64,000 nt of DNA, from positions 6,324,001 through 6,388,000 of the forward strand of contig JAJUBI010000001.1 of the NCBI GenBank assembly GCA_022419385.1, given 5' to 3'. The notes beneath the pieces were generated by a model. That model made no database searches, was not told the DNA's origin, and saw only the letters and a list, made by a program, of their open reading frames with translations. Positions 24,351-35,071 of the stretch are shown piece by piece. The DNA is from Paraconiothyrium sp. Pb-2020. Lineage: Eukaryota > Ascomycota > Dothideomycetes > Pleosporales > Didymosphaeriaceae. Within the stretch, counting starts at the first letter, position 1, and every line of letters starts with the position of its first letter. Made by a program: the position numbers and the translations under genes.

Positions 24351-26426
24351 GAAAGAGTAGCCGAAGAGCTCTCGCCACTAGTACTGGAAGAAGTCTCGGT
24401 GGACGTTTGGGACGACGAGGACGTTGGGTCCGTTGTAGTCGTTTGACCTTCGGAACTCCTTTGTGAAGTCGTGCCTGTCGGCATACTCGTACCACTGGGA
24501 TGTTCCGTCGCAGAAGCTGTGGGATTCTCAGTTGCCGAAGGTATCTGTGACAGCGGAAGCTCGCTCTCCCAAGGAAAGTCCTTGAAAGCCTCCAGCGCGC
24601 TCTCAGCCTTCTGCAACTGTCCTCCTTCCTTGGCAAAATCTTTGATGTTGTCAAACACTTGTTCTTTCATATCGTCTGGAAGATCTTTCACCAAGCTGGC
24701 AGTCGAAGTGAGCCAGTTCGAAGCTTCTCTACCAAGGTTCTGTGCATCGAGCACGGTCTTCAACCCAGTTTCAGTGAGCTTATCGGTAGGCAGAGATTGC
24801 TGGATGCCGTTGATAGAAGAGACAAGGCTGTTGATTTCGTTGCCAGCGTTGGTCAGAGTGCCGGCGACAGCGCCTCCGCCAGCGGTGACGCCGGATGAAG
24901 CCATGTTGAAAACATCGTTGCGTGCCTTGGAGACATCATCCACTGCACCTTTGCCTGCTTTGGCAAGGCTTCCCAGAAGCCCTCCAATGCCACCGCGGCC
25001 ACCGCCGCCATTCTTGGAGGGCTTCGGTGGCTCTTTCGACTCTCCTACCGTTTTCCCTAGTTCGTATTTGGGTCCACCTTGATTGATTGATTTGGTGCCC
25101 GTGAAGGCTGCCATGGGAACTATCTCATCTCCTATCTTAACTTGGTCGTTGGACAGTTCTGCGAGCGTACCGCCTACCAGAATTATCGTCATGGGTGGCT
25201 AATTGGGGGCTGGAAGATGGTAATTCTGTCCATCAATGACCGCGTCAAAGATGTAAGGTGGTGGAAAGCCAGCGAAAGACGACGATGTTTGTGAAGGGGC
25301 TGCGCTATCTGTTCTAGACGGCTCCCCCAAGCGGAGTAGTTTCGCCTGATCCTCCCGGAGAAGGCGTAGCCTCCACCGTCGTGGTGAAAGTCACAAGGCC
25401 CGAGGAACCATCCGAAGCAGTGACTGTAGTGACGACAAATTGCGCCTGAGTCGGTGCTTCCGCAAAGGTTATCGATTCTTGCTCACTAGAAGATTGACTT
25501 TGTAAAGCATGGCTTGATGCGATCTTCGAAGAGGTCTCGGAGAAAGGAATGGACGTGGAATTGCTCGAGTCCGAGGTCTGCAATGTTGACGTAGGTTGCT
25601 CTTCATTCGTAGCAGTTTCCGAGCTTGAGAACGCAGTGGACCCTTCGCTAGACGAACCTTAGGATGCGGAAGCTATCGAGCTTCCTCCACCTTTTGTTGG
25701 ATCAGACGTTGACGACATAATGGCAGAGCTGCCTGTGGAATTGGACACTGGGATGAGGGTTGCTGTCGAGCCGACACTACTGAATGACTGATGGGTAGTC
25801 GAATTGGCGAGCGTTGTAGAAGACCCCGAATATGTAGAAAAACACGACGTAATTGAGGCTGATGTGATAGTCGATGTGACTTCACTTGACGAATATCCTG
25901 GATTCTGATATGAGCTGGTGCCGACAGAAGAGACACGTGCCGAAGCATTCACAGATAGCGTAGGCGTCGATAAACTTCCAGAGTCTGTATGATTGGTGTA
26001 TATGGACGACTTTCTTGTTGTTGGGTGTGAAGTATTGCTTCTTGGGGCTGGGAAAGAGGTCCTGATAATCAAGGAAGACGTGTTATGATAAGCAGATAAC
26101 GTGCCCGTCGACAATCCACTAGATTGAGGTAATTGCCCAGTAGATATAGTAGAAGCTGCTGAGAGTGTGGTAATAGGCACCACTGGTAGGCGTCCGGTAG
26201 TGATTGATCGGCTCACTGAGGAGAGTGATGCAGATTGAAAAGTTCCAATTGAACGAGCCTCTCCACGTTCGGCCTTCGAATGACCTAAGTATGTAGCTGT
26301 CAGCATGTTGTCCAAGCGGACTGAGGAGTCTTTCGACATGCCTAGTGCAGGACCCGGATCTACCTTGCCGTACACTCTGCCAGATATTAGCGTGAGCACT
26401 ATGAGTGTATCGCGATGAATTCGCAT

Positions 26427-27964
26427 CACGGAAAGGAGCAGATGAGACAACGACCGGTTTGCAGAGTATTAAGAGTAGGTATTTGCGATTATCACAGAGA
26501 CCGAATACACTACAAAGTCGATGTCGGAAGCTTTATACTTTTACAATGGGGTACGGCCGTACTGACAAGGTCTCAATGAAGCGGCGTGGAGGAGACATAC
26601 GCAGCTGATCATCAATTATATCAAGGCAGCAAGGTAAACTCGAAACTTCGATGTAGTACGGCTGTAGTAGGACCGAATATCGAAGCAACGCAAGACGTAA
26701 CCGCCGGCTTATTGGCGTACTTAGGTGAATACCGCTGGGCATTTGGATGCTTCGATATGGTCATGGACAGATCAATCGGACTGTAAGCAGGAAATGATGA
26801 CATTGACGTTAAGCTCTTCGAAACATGAGGCGTGGGACCGCGGCAAAGCGTTTGAGGATATATCGAAGGGGGAGGCACAACCAGACGATCACTCCAACTG
26901 ATGGAGGAGAGGAACACTTGTCTTGATAGGAAAGGTCGACAGTAACATGACTTCTACTACGTATCCAAAGGCTTTTCCACCGGTTCGAAACGATGTAAGA
27001 CACAATATACCAGGGACGCTGTGCCGCATTTTCTGCATCTCGTTCACATGTTCGCACGTGAGTTCTTGGCGAGCTCTCGATCGTAGGAGCTCGTGAAGGT
27101 CCAGCACTTCTTCGGAGACGCTTTAATCAAAGCGGTGTACTATGCTATAACTGCGCGTGAAGACGTGCAACTTGATATTGCAGACGAAGATTCATGGTCC
27201 TAGAAACAACGCTTTGTGTGGCAGCGGCGCTCGTCCCCGGCCCCAGTAGGATACCTAGTCACAGTCTCGGAAAGTATGTGGACCAAATACCCCTGCTCCG
27301 AGGAGCACAGCAACGCTATTGGAACTAGCGGAGGATTCTGCAGCTTTTCGTCCATGGCGTAGTTGCGTAAGGATATGGGTGTATGTGCCCAGAAGACGTT
27401 GTCGAGCTGTGGGCTGTATCCCGGCGCTGAGGACCGTGGGTCTTCCGAGGTTGCCACATAGGCACGCGTTCCTGAGACGGCGCGCACATCGTCTACGGCG
27501 AAGCCTCGCTGATCATGCGGGACGGCAGGGATGCTTGCGCAAGCGGTGGTGATAGGCCCGTGGTGTTGAGGTTCCAAGGTTGTTCAAGCCCCCCGAATTG
27601 TTTCTGCCGACGGTCCCAGCCACCAGCAGCAACACGCGCGGATTGCATCATGCTCTCGTCGGCTACAATGGTTTTCGACCGAGGCTGACATTTCTATCAT
27701 CTCATTTCAACGTTCTCGTTCTTCTTCTGCGACTGCGTCCGTGGTTGTTGTTACACTTCAGTCGCTCTTTCCAACACTGTTTACTGGACCCCCGCGCCTA
27801 GCGCACCCGCCATCACCGGCCAACCATCAACAACCAGGCATCCTGTTCTCCTGCGGCGACGCTCCTTCAGCTCTCCCGCGGCGTCACTCGTAGCGTCAAC
27901 TCCTCTCCTCCCGCTGCGACAACATCACTTTATTCAGGAGCGTACTGGGGCATCTGTGGACACC
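26427..27964. other. Intergenic region upstream of the subtilisin gene
   Basis: It should hold the promoter of the minus-strand subtilisin gene and the promoter of the plus-strand gene at 27965. A 125-codon minus-strand frame at 27200-27577 is open but has no recognisable domain, signal or splice partner, so no gene is called. Confidence 0.4.
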
Positions 27965-28546
27965 ATGCCAGCCGTTGCCGACTTCAACGGCGCGCACGCA
28001 CCGGGCGCCTCCAACCTCGACAGCCTGACAACGCGAGACACAACGACGCAATTCCCCTCCGACGACGTCTTCACTCCCTTCGCTATCGACACAAGGTCGC
28101 TCGAAACACGGCAGATTGTGCAAGGCTTGATTCCCACATATTATCGACGCGATGGCCCTGGAGCCGGCGCTGTGGTCGGCATAGTGTTGGGGAGTGTCGC
28201 TGGTTTCCTGTTGCTAGTCTGGCTCCTCTGGACTCTGACGAACAACAGCCGAAACAATATTGCGGGTGAGGAGGAGATAGTTGTGCGCAGGCCGAGGCGC
28301 AATTCGAATTCACATCGCTCACGACGCGGAACCCGCAGCGAGGTACGCGAATATGACAGGAGTCCACGGAGATCGGGAGGAAGGTCGACCGTCATTGTGG
28401 AGGAAAGAAGAGGGGGGTCGCGGCCGCGCAGTATTGCCGTGGAGGAAAGCCGGCGCCGAGTGCCAGGCGACGACATGGTCGAGGTGATCGAGGAACACGA
28501 CGAATACGAGAGAAGGAGGTCGCGCAGAGGCAGCGGATATCGATGA
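27965..28546 (+). CDS. Small single-pass membrane protein with basic tail, unknown function
   Basis: This is an intronless frame of 193 residues. The ATG at 27965 is the first in frame. The N-terminal ~65 residues are polar; one hydrophobic helix follows (GAVVGIVLGSVAGFLLLVWL), then a C-terminal tail very rich in Arg, Ser and Glu (repeated RRS/RRG; VEERRGG, VEESRRR). The Gly-x-x-x-Gly pattern in the helix could allow helix pairing. With no cleaved signal peptide and a positive tail after the helix, the tail should face the cytosol. I do not recognise a named family; similar short membrane proteins with Arg-rich tails occur in many filamentous fungi. Codon use and length support a real gene. 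Confidence 0.7.
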   Translation: MPAVADFNGAHAPGASNLDSLTTRDTTTQFPSDDVFTPFAIDTRSLETRQIVQGLIPTYYRRDGPGAGAVVGIVLGSVAGFLLLVWLLWTLTNNSRNNIAGEEEIVVRRPRRNSNSHRSRRGTRSEVREYDRSPRRSGGRSTVIVEERRGGSRPRSIAVEESRRRVPGDDMVEVIEEHDEYERRRSRRGSGYR

Positions 28547-29457
28547 GAGTTGCATGATTGTCTGCGATCACGTTCAAGTGCGTCTCCAACATCAGGCTCA
28601 TATTATGGATAACACTAACGGCACGAAGAGAGACTGATCACACCTTCCAATCTACCATTCTGGGGAGCGACCCAACTCCTATGTTTCCTAGTACGCTACC
28701 GGCCATAATCGCGAACATAAAACTATCAACAGAGCTCCGCTCTATCAGGATACCCTATTTTTTTTTTTTTTCCCACATCGATTCGTTTTGAACATAGTAC
28801 CCTGTTATTGCACTTCCTGCAATCTCCACTAGGTCTCTGATTCTCTGTACACTATTCCGGCATTCTTCCAGCATGGGGCGTCAAAGGGTGGGTAGGGGAG
28901 CATAGCGAACGACTACGGGGTCTGAAATTGTGCATGTGCGCATCGCGACATTGCGGCCGTCCTAGCCTGGCAAGGTCTGGTTAATTGCCCGAGTCAAGAG
29001 AGTATGACTGATGTGCGATGGGAAACGTGAAGGACTTGACGTGTTTCTGAAACCGCATTCACATATGTTTTATCTAGTAAATATAGCGAATCATTTGGCT
29101 CGAGCCGATATACTTAAATTGTAGCGCACTGCCCACAGTATGCAAAACGCACACCCCGCATTAGACACGATTGTAACCTCGCAACGATCGGATCCACAGG
29201 CCAGCAATGCCCCCGAACGATTCGGTCGACACGTCTTGGGACCGAGTTTGAAAGAGTGTGCTCCGCCTACAAACTGAGCAATGCGATACTGTTCTACAAA
29301 GACAACTGCACTACTCACCACCTCACAAACTCGTATGCTGAAATTGTAGTACAGATTCATTTCTTGAGAACAAACGTCTCCCAATCTATCCAAAAGCTAT
29401 ATACAATCCTTTTGAAGTCAAAATATGCACAGCATGAAGCTCCCGACAGCCACCTGC
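28547..29457. other. Intergenic region between two convergent genes
   Basis: Both neighbours end here, so it holds two 3' regions. It contains a run of 14 T at 28758-28771. No coding sequence is supported. Confidence 0.45.
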
Positions 29458-30789
29458 TTAGAACTGCGGCTTAGCGTTCTTGAGCAAGTCCTCGAAATAG
29501 GGCTGGTTCCATTCACCAGCTTCGGGAGAAGGCTTGTAGGCGTCGTTGTTACCGCAGAAAGAATCATAACGCGTGGCAGAAGTGTCGCTGGTGCCGTCAG
29601 ACTCGCCGCCGGGCTTGCCCCAGACGAAGGCGTCGGTGCGCTCGTCGCCAGTGTCGGCCGTGGGGCGGACGCCGAAGCCAGCGCCCTTGACGTTGCACCA
29701 GTGGCCCCATTCTTCGCGGAGGCCGGTGACGGCGTTTCTGGTGGGGTGTTAGTATGTGGTGGAGAAAGGGGGCACGAGTAGGGTGGGCGGTGGACTTACC
29801 GGCCGGTGTCGACGATGGCGTGGTTGGGGTGGCCAGCGGTTGCGAGAGCATCGCCGAAGAGCGAGACGTAGAGCTTCTCGTTCTGCGCCTTGTTGTACTG
29901 GGCGTCAGACGTAGTGGAGAACTCTCCGGGGGTTTGGTCGCTGTACACAATTAGCCCTCATACTCGAGACTCCGCCTTCGAAGCCACGTACAAAGAGTTC
30001 CATCCAGCAATGTTGGTGGAGATACCACGGACTTGGCTGGGAGAGCCAGCGGCCTTGTACACCTTTGCGAGACCCTCCGCTCCGGGCTTGAGATTGTCGT
30101 TCCAGCCCAACCAGCCTCCGTGACCGGCATCAACGTACATGACGACGTTGGGGAGGTTCAGCGTCTTGAGTGCGTACGCAACGCCCTCCTCGTAGCCAGA
30201 CTTGGACTGCTGGCATGTGGTCAGGTCGATGTTGGTGACCAAGTTGGGGAGAGAATCGGGCTCGATGATCAGAGCAAAGGCCTGGTTGGGGGCTCCCTTG
30301 AGGAGGCCGGCGATGACTTTGCATCGAGTTAGTTACGCGCGTGTGTGCAGTGTAGGACAACTCACCATCAATGTACTGAGTCTTGTACTTGTCGATCTCG
30401 CCGACCGCGAGTTCACCGTTCGAAGCCTTCGCAGCACAGTCGCGGCCCGGAAGATCGTAGATGACGAGACCCAAGACGTTCTTGCAAGGAATGTCGGTGG
30501 CAAGCTCCTTCTTCAACTTGTCGATGTTCGCAATGGTGTCGAGCCAGAGGAAGGATCCGACATCGCCGACCTTGGCGGCAGCTGTGGCAAGGCTCTGGTC
30601 GCTGAGGTTCTTGACTGCGGCTGCGACCTCGGCCTTGTAGAAGGAGTTAGGGTGCAGGGTGTAAGACTTGAAGACGTTCTCGCTGCCGCTGAGCTTGACG
30701 GCGGAGTCGCAGGCCCTCTTGTTGACCTTTTGGGATGGAAGGGCAGCGGCGAGGGTGGCTAAGGCCAAGATGGAGGCGGAGGTCTTCAT
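29458..30789 (-). CDS. GH6 cellobiohydrolase (secreted, no carbohydrate-binding module)
   Basis: There are four exons, 30789-30366, 30316-29992, 29940-29800 and 29737-29458, with introns of 49, 51 and 62 nt; the sum is exactly 390 codons (389 residues). A signal peptide is clear (MKTSASILALATLAAALPSQ). GH6 landmarks follow: GSFLWLDTIANI, GLVIYDLPGRDCAAKASNGE with the general-acid-region aspartate in RDC, FALIIEPDSLPNLVTN with the second conserved aspartate, MYVDAGHGGWLGW, and EEWGHWCNVKGAGFG near the end. The family releases cellobiose from the non-reducing ends of cellulose. The usual N-terminal CBM1 and its linker are missing, so the enzyme should act without tight cellulose anchoring. In YDLPGRDC a glycine replaces the aspartate common in the family (LPDRDC). 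It converges with the membrane protein gene downstream. Confidence 0.92.
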
Positions 30790-31904
30790 GTTGGAGAGTC
30801 GTGATGAGGCAGGCCTTCAATGTGATGAGTGAGCGACGTTGTTGGCTTGGATGTCGAACTGAAACAGACGTCGAAGCCTTATATAGTCAAGCCTAGGTGA
30901 ACGCCTTTACGAATCATTGCCCCCAAGTCTACTTGATTGCGGCGTCAGGTCATTGCACGGGATCTGCTTCCCGCTCGTTGATTACCCCAGAAAGCGCATG
31001 GTCACGTACGTGAACCCGTTGAGCCTCACATCAGGAGAATATCCCTTCGATAGGATGGAAAAATCTACAATCCACACTCTGAAGTCTCGCGTGCTCAACG
31101 GCGACCGGACCGTATTCGAGTTGTATCTAGACCCGTGCCCCTGGAATAATAGAAGTCTCATGGAGAGAGCTGAGATATTACAACTTCCTGGGCAGCCCAC
31201 TTTTTGCTTCAAAGATCGACTCATTTCCTTATGTTTCGAGAAGGGAAGGCGCGTACGTTCAAGATGATAGGTACAAAGCAGTACAAGGAGGTATATAGAG
31301 TACGCGCTAAGGAAGACCCAAGCCGGAGGCCAGGGCCGATGGTGAGCCAGGACCACTCGCAACATTGTATACAAGATCTTGGGACCCTATATCTCGTGAC
31401 AGTAGAGTTCCTGGGTTGCGAAGCTTGACGTGCTGTTTCAAATAAAATTCGCCGATCTGTTGCCGCGTTGGTAGCAAATCAAGGCTCCGGATTCTGAACA
31501 GGGCATGGCGGAAATGCAAGGCTAAATTGCCTTGTGACGACAACCCGTGAACTTTCCCGGGTAAACTAACCTACACACTTAAATTCCATAGAGCCGCCAG
31601 CCGATCGGTGCCTTGGCGAGAAGGTATATGGTATTTCCTAATTAACTGCCGCATCGTCGGAGCATTTTGCGCGTATTGAGGTGGAAGCCACACTTTATGG
31701 CTCGGAGGCATGCCGAGCTCGCGGACCTACATTCTCATAGAAATGCTCCCACACAAAAGTCCGCTGACTTCTAGAAGTCTTCCTTTCTAGAAGTCGAACG
31801 CAAGGTGTGCACACCACACATGCAAGGAGTCTTTGGGCGGCCACTTCTTATGTAATAATGTGTGCTTGGTATCTGAATGTTGTTGCATGCTAGGCAATGT
31901 CTAA
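30790..31904. other. Promoter region of GH6 gene and 3' flank of coactosin gene
   Basis: This 1.1-kb stretch precedes the GH6 gene, which is read to the left. Open frames on both strands look accidental. It contains the heat-shock-like element at 31766-31799. Confidence 0.45.
31766..31799. promoter_or_regulatory. Cluster of heat-shock-element-like TTC/GAA units
   Basis: A perfect 14-bp palindrome GACTTCTAGAAGTC (31766-31779) is followed by a second TTCTAGAAGTC at 31785-31795, then GAA, so TTC and GAA triplets alternate through about 30 bp. Heat-shock factor binds alternating nGAAn units spaced by about 5 bp; the spacing here is approximate. It lies about 1 kb upstream of the GH6 gene and just beyond the coactosin 3' end, so its target is unclear. 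Confidence 0.4.
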
Positions 31905-32555
31905 TCAATACGCCGAGCCTTGTCTATCATCTATAATACATACCAAGTCAACGAAAAGCCACACATGTCGGATGATGAGGGAGAGGGAGAGGAAGAGTGC
32001 TTGGATAATCTTGTTGCTGAAGGTTGGACTTACAGTTCGCACCCATGGCTTTCCGCAACTTCATGGTGACGTTATCAGCCTCAAGTTCTTTCTTGTCACT
32101 AGTTTGGACCTCCACCGCATATGTTCTGATGACTTGTTTGACCTGTCCGCTTTGAAAGCTCATCTTCGCTTTCCGCATGATCTTCGTCTGAGGACCTGTA
32201 CAATCAATGTTAACTCGACCATCTCTTCACTTGAACGTTTTCTTCTTGTTTCACAATGTCGATTAGTTCCAGCGTCACACTTACCCGCCCAGACGATGAA
32301 GACGAATTTTGTCCGTTCGGAATATTCATCATTACCCAACTTCATCCTTACATATGCATACGCCGCCTCATCATCTCCCAGCGTCTCCGTCATCTCCGCA
32401 ATATCGCCGGTGCCGGTCTTGTCCAGTTTCAGGGAATCAGATGTTGCAGACGCATACTTGAGAACTAGCCACGTGGTCTCTGATTTGTCGGAACGCACAT
32501 CCTCGTAGGCTTGCGCGATGTCAGGGTCCGATAGAATGTCACCTGGTGGGGCCAT
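31905..32555 (-). CDS. Coactosin, ADF/cofilin-like actin-binding protein
   Basis: There are three exons, 32555-32285, 32195-32034 and 31930-31905; the introns of 89 and 103 nt have GTAAGT donors and the total is exactly 153 codons (152 residues). The whole protein is one ADF-homology domain: ILSDPDIAQAYEDVRSDKSE, WLVLKYASATSDSL, AAYAYVRMKLGNDEYSERTK, FVFIVWAGPQTKIMRKAKM (rebuilt across intron 1) and VKQVIRTYAVEVQTSDKKEL, ending MGANYDRQGSAY. Coactosin binds filamentous actin and counters capping in the cortical cytoskeleton. Length and the KIMRKAKM helix fit the family closely. The last exon has only 8 codons, so simple gene finders may miss it. Confidence 0.88.
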
Positions 32556-33391
32556 TTCGTCGATTTTCTGTACAATCTTGATAGGAAGTTCTGGGTTGTC
32601 GCTGCAAGTTGTTCTTGAGGTCAGGGGATAGCGGTGAAGGTGGTGGGGAGGAATTTGAGATTCGGCGTTAATGCGGGGCCATAATTCTGGGGCTGATTGG
32701 CCACTAGGAGTCTGGCCCCTTCATGCCTAAGGCTAAAACCGAGTCCTGGAAGCAAATATCATGCCACGGATTGACTTACTGGTGAGCACAGTGCCGTAGA
32801 ACGAACTTCGAGTTCTGTATGTATTGATTTTTCATAGATATCTGCTCGATGTAGGACTTTAGCGAAGAATATGCGTTTTGTGCTAGATGTCTAGATCCAA
32901 CGAGCATTATCCGCACTCCGGCGACGAATAAATCACAAAAACCTACACACATTGACGTTTGAGTCGTTGTACTTTCCGAACAGTGTATATAAGGGTGAAT
33001 CAGCGGATCGGCCTGAATCGATTGTAGGAGACCTTGAATCTGGGGTAGGAGGTTTTCTCCAGGCTTAGTAATCTGCCCCACTCATCTCTAGATGCGCTCA
33101 ACGTCTCTAGGAAACATGCACGACCATGCCCATCTATCACCAAGAACTTTCTCTATCTTTACGGTTTGCGGAGTCGGGCAAGACGGAAACTCATAACGAT
33201 GTGCAATGTTTGTTCCTGCGGCTCCGCGCTCGTGTGTCGTCACGCTGGGCAATCGCGTTCGGCCTAATTAGCAGCTGCTAAACTGATAAGTACTACTATC
33301 GCGACTATCATTCGTTCTGCGACTCTAGATTCCACCGTGGGTATCTTCAATTGTGAACGATACGTACGATTGCAATTTGACAACTTCGAAT
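32556..33391. other. Divergent intergenic region, coactosin and Zn2Cys6 regulator
   Basis: The two flanking genes are transcribed away from each other, so this holds both promoters. A minus-strand open frame at 32776-33081 has no recognisable motif and is not called. Confidence 0.45.
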
Positions 33392-34888
33392 ATGCCAAAG
33401 ACGCCCGGCAATAGGACACAACGCGTGTCGCGTGCTTGCGACTTTTGTCACAGTCGAGGGTTAAAATGCCGTTGGAGGATCGAGCATAGCGACACACCTT
33501 GGGAACGATCGACCGGTTGTCTCACTTGCAGTGATTACAATGCGCAATGCACGATGATTCGACCCGTTCGAAAACGGGGCAGGAAGCCTGCCAACCCAAC
33601 AACAACAACCATCGCCGAAGAGAATGCACAGACAAGCGAGCACCATGACGCGATTGAGCTACCCTACGGCCAAGAAATGTCACTTATTGAAGATACAGAC
33701 GCCGACTTTATATCCCCAGTGCAGGTCCGACGCTTAGTCAGAATCTACCGCGACACCATGTACCAGTGCTACTTTCCCTTTCTTCCCGAGGAGGACCTAC
33801 TGCTGCGCTGGGAGGATGGAATCCCCGACCCGAATAGTCCATCTTACATGCTCTTGATGGCTCTTTGTGCCGTCAGTGCACAGACAGCCTCACTTCAGGC
33901 CGTCTTCGATCAAACCTTGGTTGTAGGTCAGCCCAACCCAGATAGCGAAAGATACTATTTCGAGGCCATTTCCAAGATCCCAATCCGGATTGCATCATCA
34001 CATGACCTTGACTACCTGCGTTCATTCGGACTTCTGGCAGTCTATTCGTTACAACGTGGAAATAACAATGACTTGCATCGCTATCTCGGACTGTACCACG
34101 CCTTGGTAGCTCAACATGGCTTGCACGATGAGAGTCGTTGGCCCGATGGTCTCGCGCTACAGGATGTGGACGATCGAAGACGCCTCTTTTGGTGCGTTTA
34201 CCGGCTTGAGATTCACTCTGCGTGCGTCCTAGGACATATTGTACGAATGCCAGAGGCACAAATTTCAGTGGACTATCCTCGCATCACAGCGTCAATGGAC
34301 TATGAGACTCGAGCGTGGACCGCTGGCTGGGATTATATAACGGACCTCTTTCGCTTGCTTGAGTATGCCATTTTCAGTCTTCGCGGGTGCAAGAACCGTA
34401 AACCTGCATTGGCAGTCTTCTGTGAGCGACCGTCACCCGTTACACTCCTTGATGGGTTGGCTCGTCTCAGAGGGGCCAAGCCTCGGATTCTGACAGAGTA
34501 TCCTGGGCCCGACGAGATCCTTCGAAGCAATCGCTGCAAATACATGCAAGTGCAAATCACCTGCACTGAAGCGCTTGTCAACATCATGGCGTTACTATAC
34601 TGTCAAGAGCCTGCCTCCGAAATCATGACCATCGCCGAAATTTTTCTAGACGACATTACTAAAGCAGATCTAATCATGTTCAAGATTGCGGGCAGCCAGA
34701 TTGTTCATCAATTACTTGGTGTTGGTCATATTGTCTATAACACATCTCGCTCCGAGAATGGCAGGTATTGGCCTGAGGCAAAACGACTCATTGAGTTCTT
34801 GGGAGATCTGGTGAACGATCTTGAGGACATACCTTCTGCGGCAGAAGCTGCGGCCAGGCTATTTCGACTGGCAGAAGCTACTTTGTGA
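33392..34888 (+). CDS. Zn2Cys6 transcription factor with fungal-specific domain
   Basis: This is an intronless frame of 498 residues; the ATG at 33392 starts MPKTPGNRTQRVSRACDFC. The binuclear zinc cluster is near residues 15-55: C-x2-C-x6-C, then an unusually long 16-residue loop, then C-x2-C-x6-C, followed by the basic stretch RPVRKRGRKP that should contact DNA. The middle region (VRRLVRIYRDTMYQCYFPFL, SYMLLMALCAVSAQT, LGLYHALVAQHGLHDESRW, VDDRRRLFWCVYRLE) is the fungal-specific transcription factor domain. It ends 183 bp from the 3' end of the convergent MFS gene, next to an amidase, so it may regulate both. Target and inducer cannot be read from the sequence. Confidence 0.85.
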   Translation: MPKTPGNRTQRVSRACDFCHSRGLKCRWRIEHSDTPWERSTGCLTCSDYNAQCTMIRPVRKRGRKPANPTTTTIAEENAQTSEHHDAIELPYGQEMSLIEDTDADFISPVQVRRLVRIYRDTMYQCYFPFLPEEDLLLRWEDGIPDPNSPSYMLLMALCAVSAQTASLQAVFDQTLVVGQPNPDSERYYFEAISKIPIRIASSHDLDYLRSFGLLAVYSLQRGNNNDLHRYLGLYHALVAQHGLHDESRWPDGLALQDVDDRRRLFWCVYRLEIHSACVLGHIVRMPEAQISVDYPRITASMDYETRAWTAGWDYITDLFRLLEYAIFSLRGCKNRKPALAVFCERPSPVTLLDGLARLRGAKPRILTEYPGPDEILRSNRCKYMQVQITCTEALVNIMALLYCQEPASEIMTIAEIFLDDITKADLIMFKIAGSQIVHQLLGVGHIVYNTSRSENGRYWPEAKRLIEFLGDLVNDLEDIPSAAEAAARLFRLAEATL

Positions 34889-35071
34889 GATTGAGATCGA
34901 GTCCATATCGACAAGAGTGTGGATGTACATAACAAGATGCATGCAGAACGCGATAGCTTCAACGTAGATATACATCTCCGAGCTGCATGCCCCTTATGCA
35001 TACAGCGCCGACCTTTTGGTCCCAATCGCAACCCAGACTGGCCAATGTCCACTAAAGCAGAGTGATACGGT

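Larger units (their letters stand above)
19877..26426 (-). pseudogene. Giant secreted tandem double-subtilisin (S8) gene, broken
   Basis: Read on the minus strand, the order is: signal peptide (MRIHRDTLIVLTLISGRVYG), long Ser/Thr-rich region, a short conserved patch (PPPYIFDAVIDGQNYHLPAP; MTIILVGGTLAEL), a Gly-rich and helical spacer, Ser/Thr linker, propeptide plus S8 domain 1, Ser/Thr linker, propeptide plus S8 domain 2, and a Ser/Thr tail. Introns with GT-AG signals join the catalytic blocks. The frame is interrupted by TAA at 25659-25661 and TAG at 25199-25201, and by single-base frame breaks near 25325 (five-G run), 24245 (four-A run), 23803, 23477 (three-G run) and 21295. Both catalytic triads remain. 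A single uninterrupted exon (through 22747) carries the end of module 1 and the start of module 2, so this is one gene and not two neighbours. It is either a young pseudogene or a gene with several sequence errors; the two nonsense codons favour decay. Confidence 0.75.

Noticed and set aside
27200..27577. Minus-strand open frame of 125 codons as a possible gene
   Set aside because: No domain, signal peptide, splice partner or convincing codon pattern; GC-rich sequence gives such frames by chance.
28281..28555. Overlapping frames on both strands inside the Arg-rich membrane-protein gene
   Set aside because: They are shadows of the biased Arg/Ser codon composition of the real frame.
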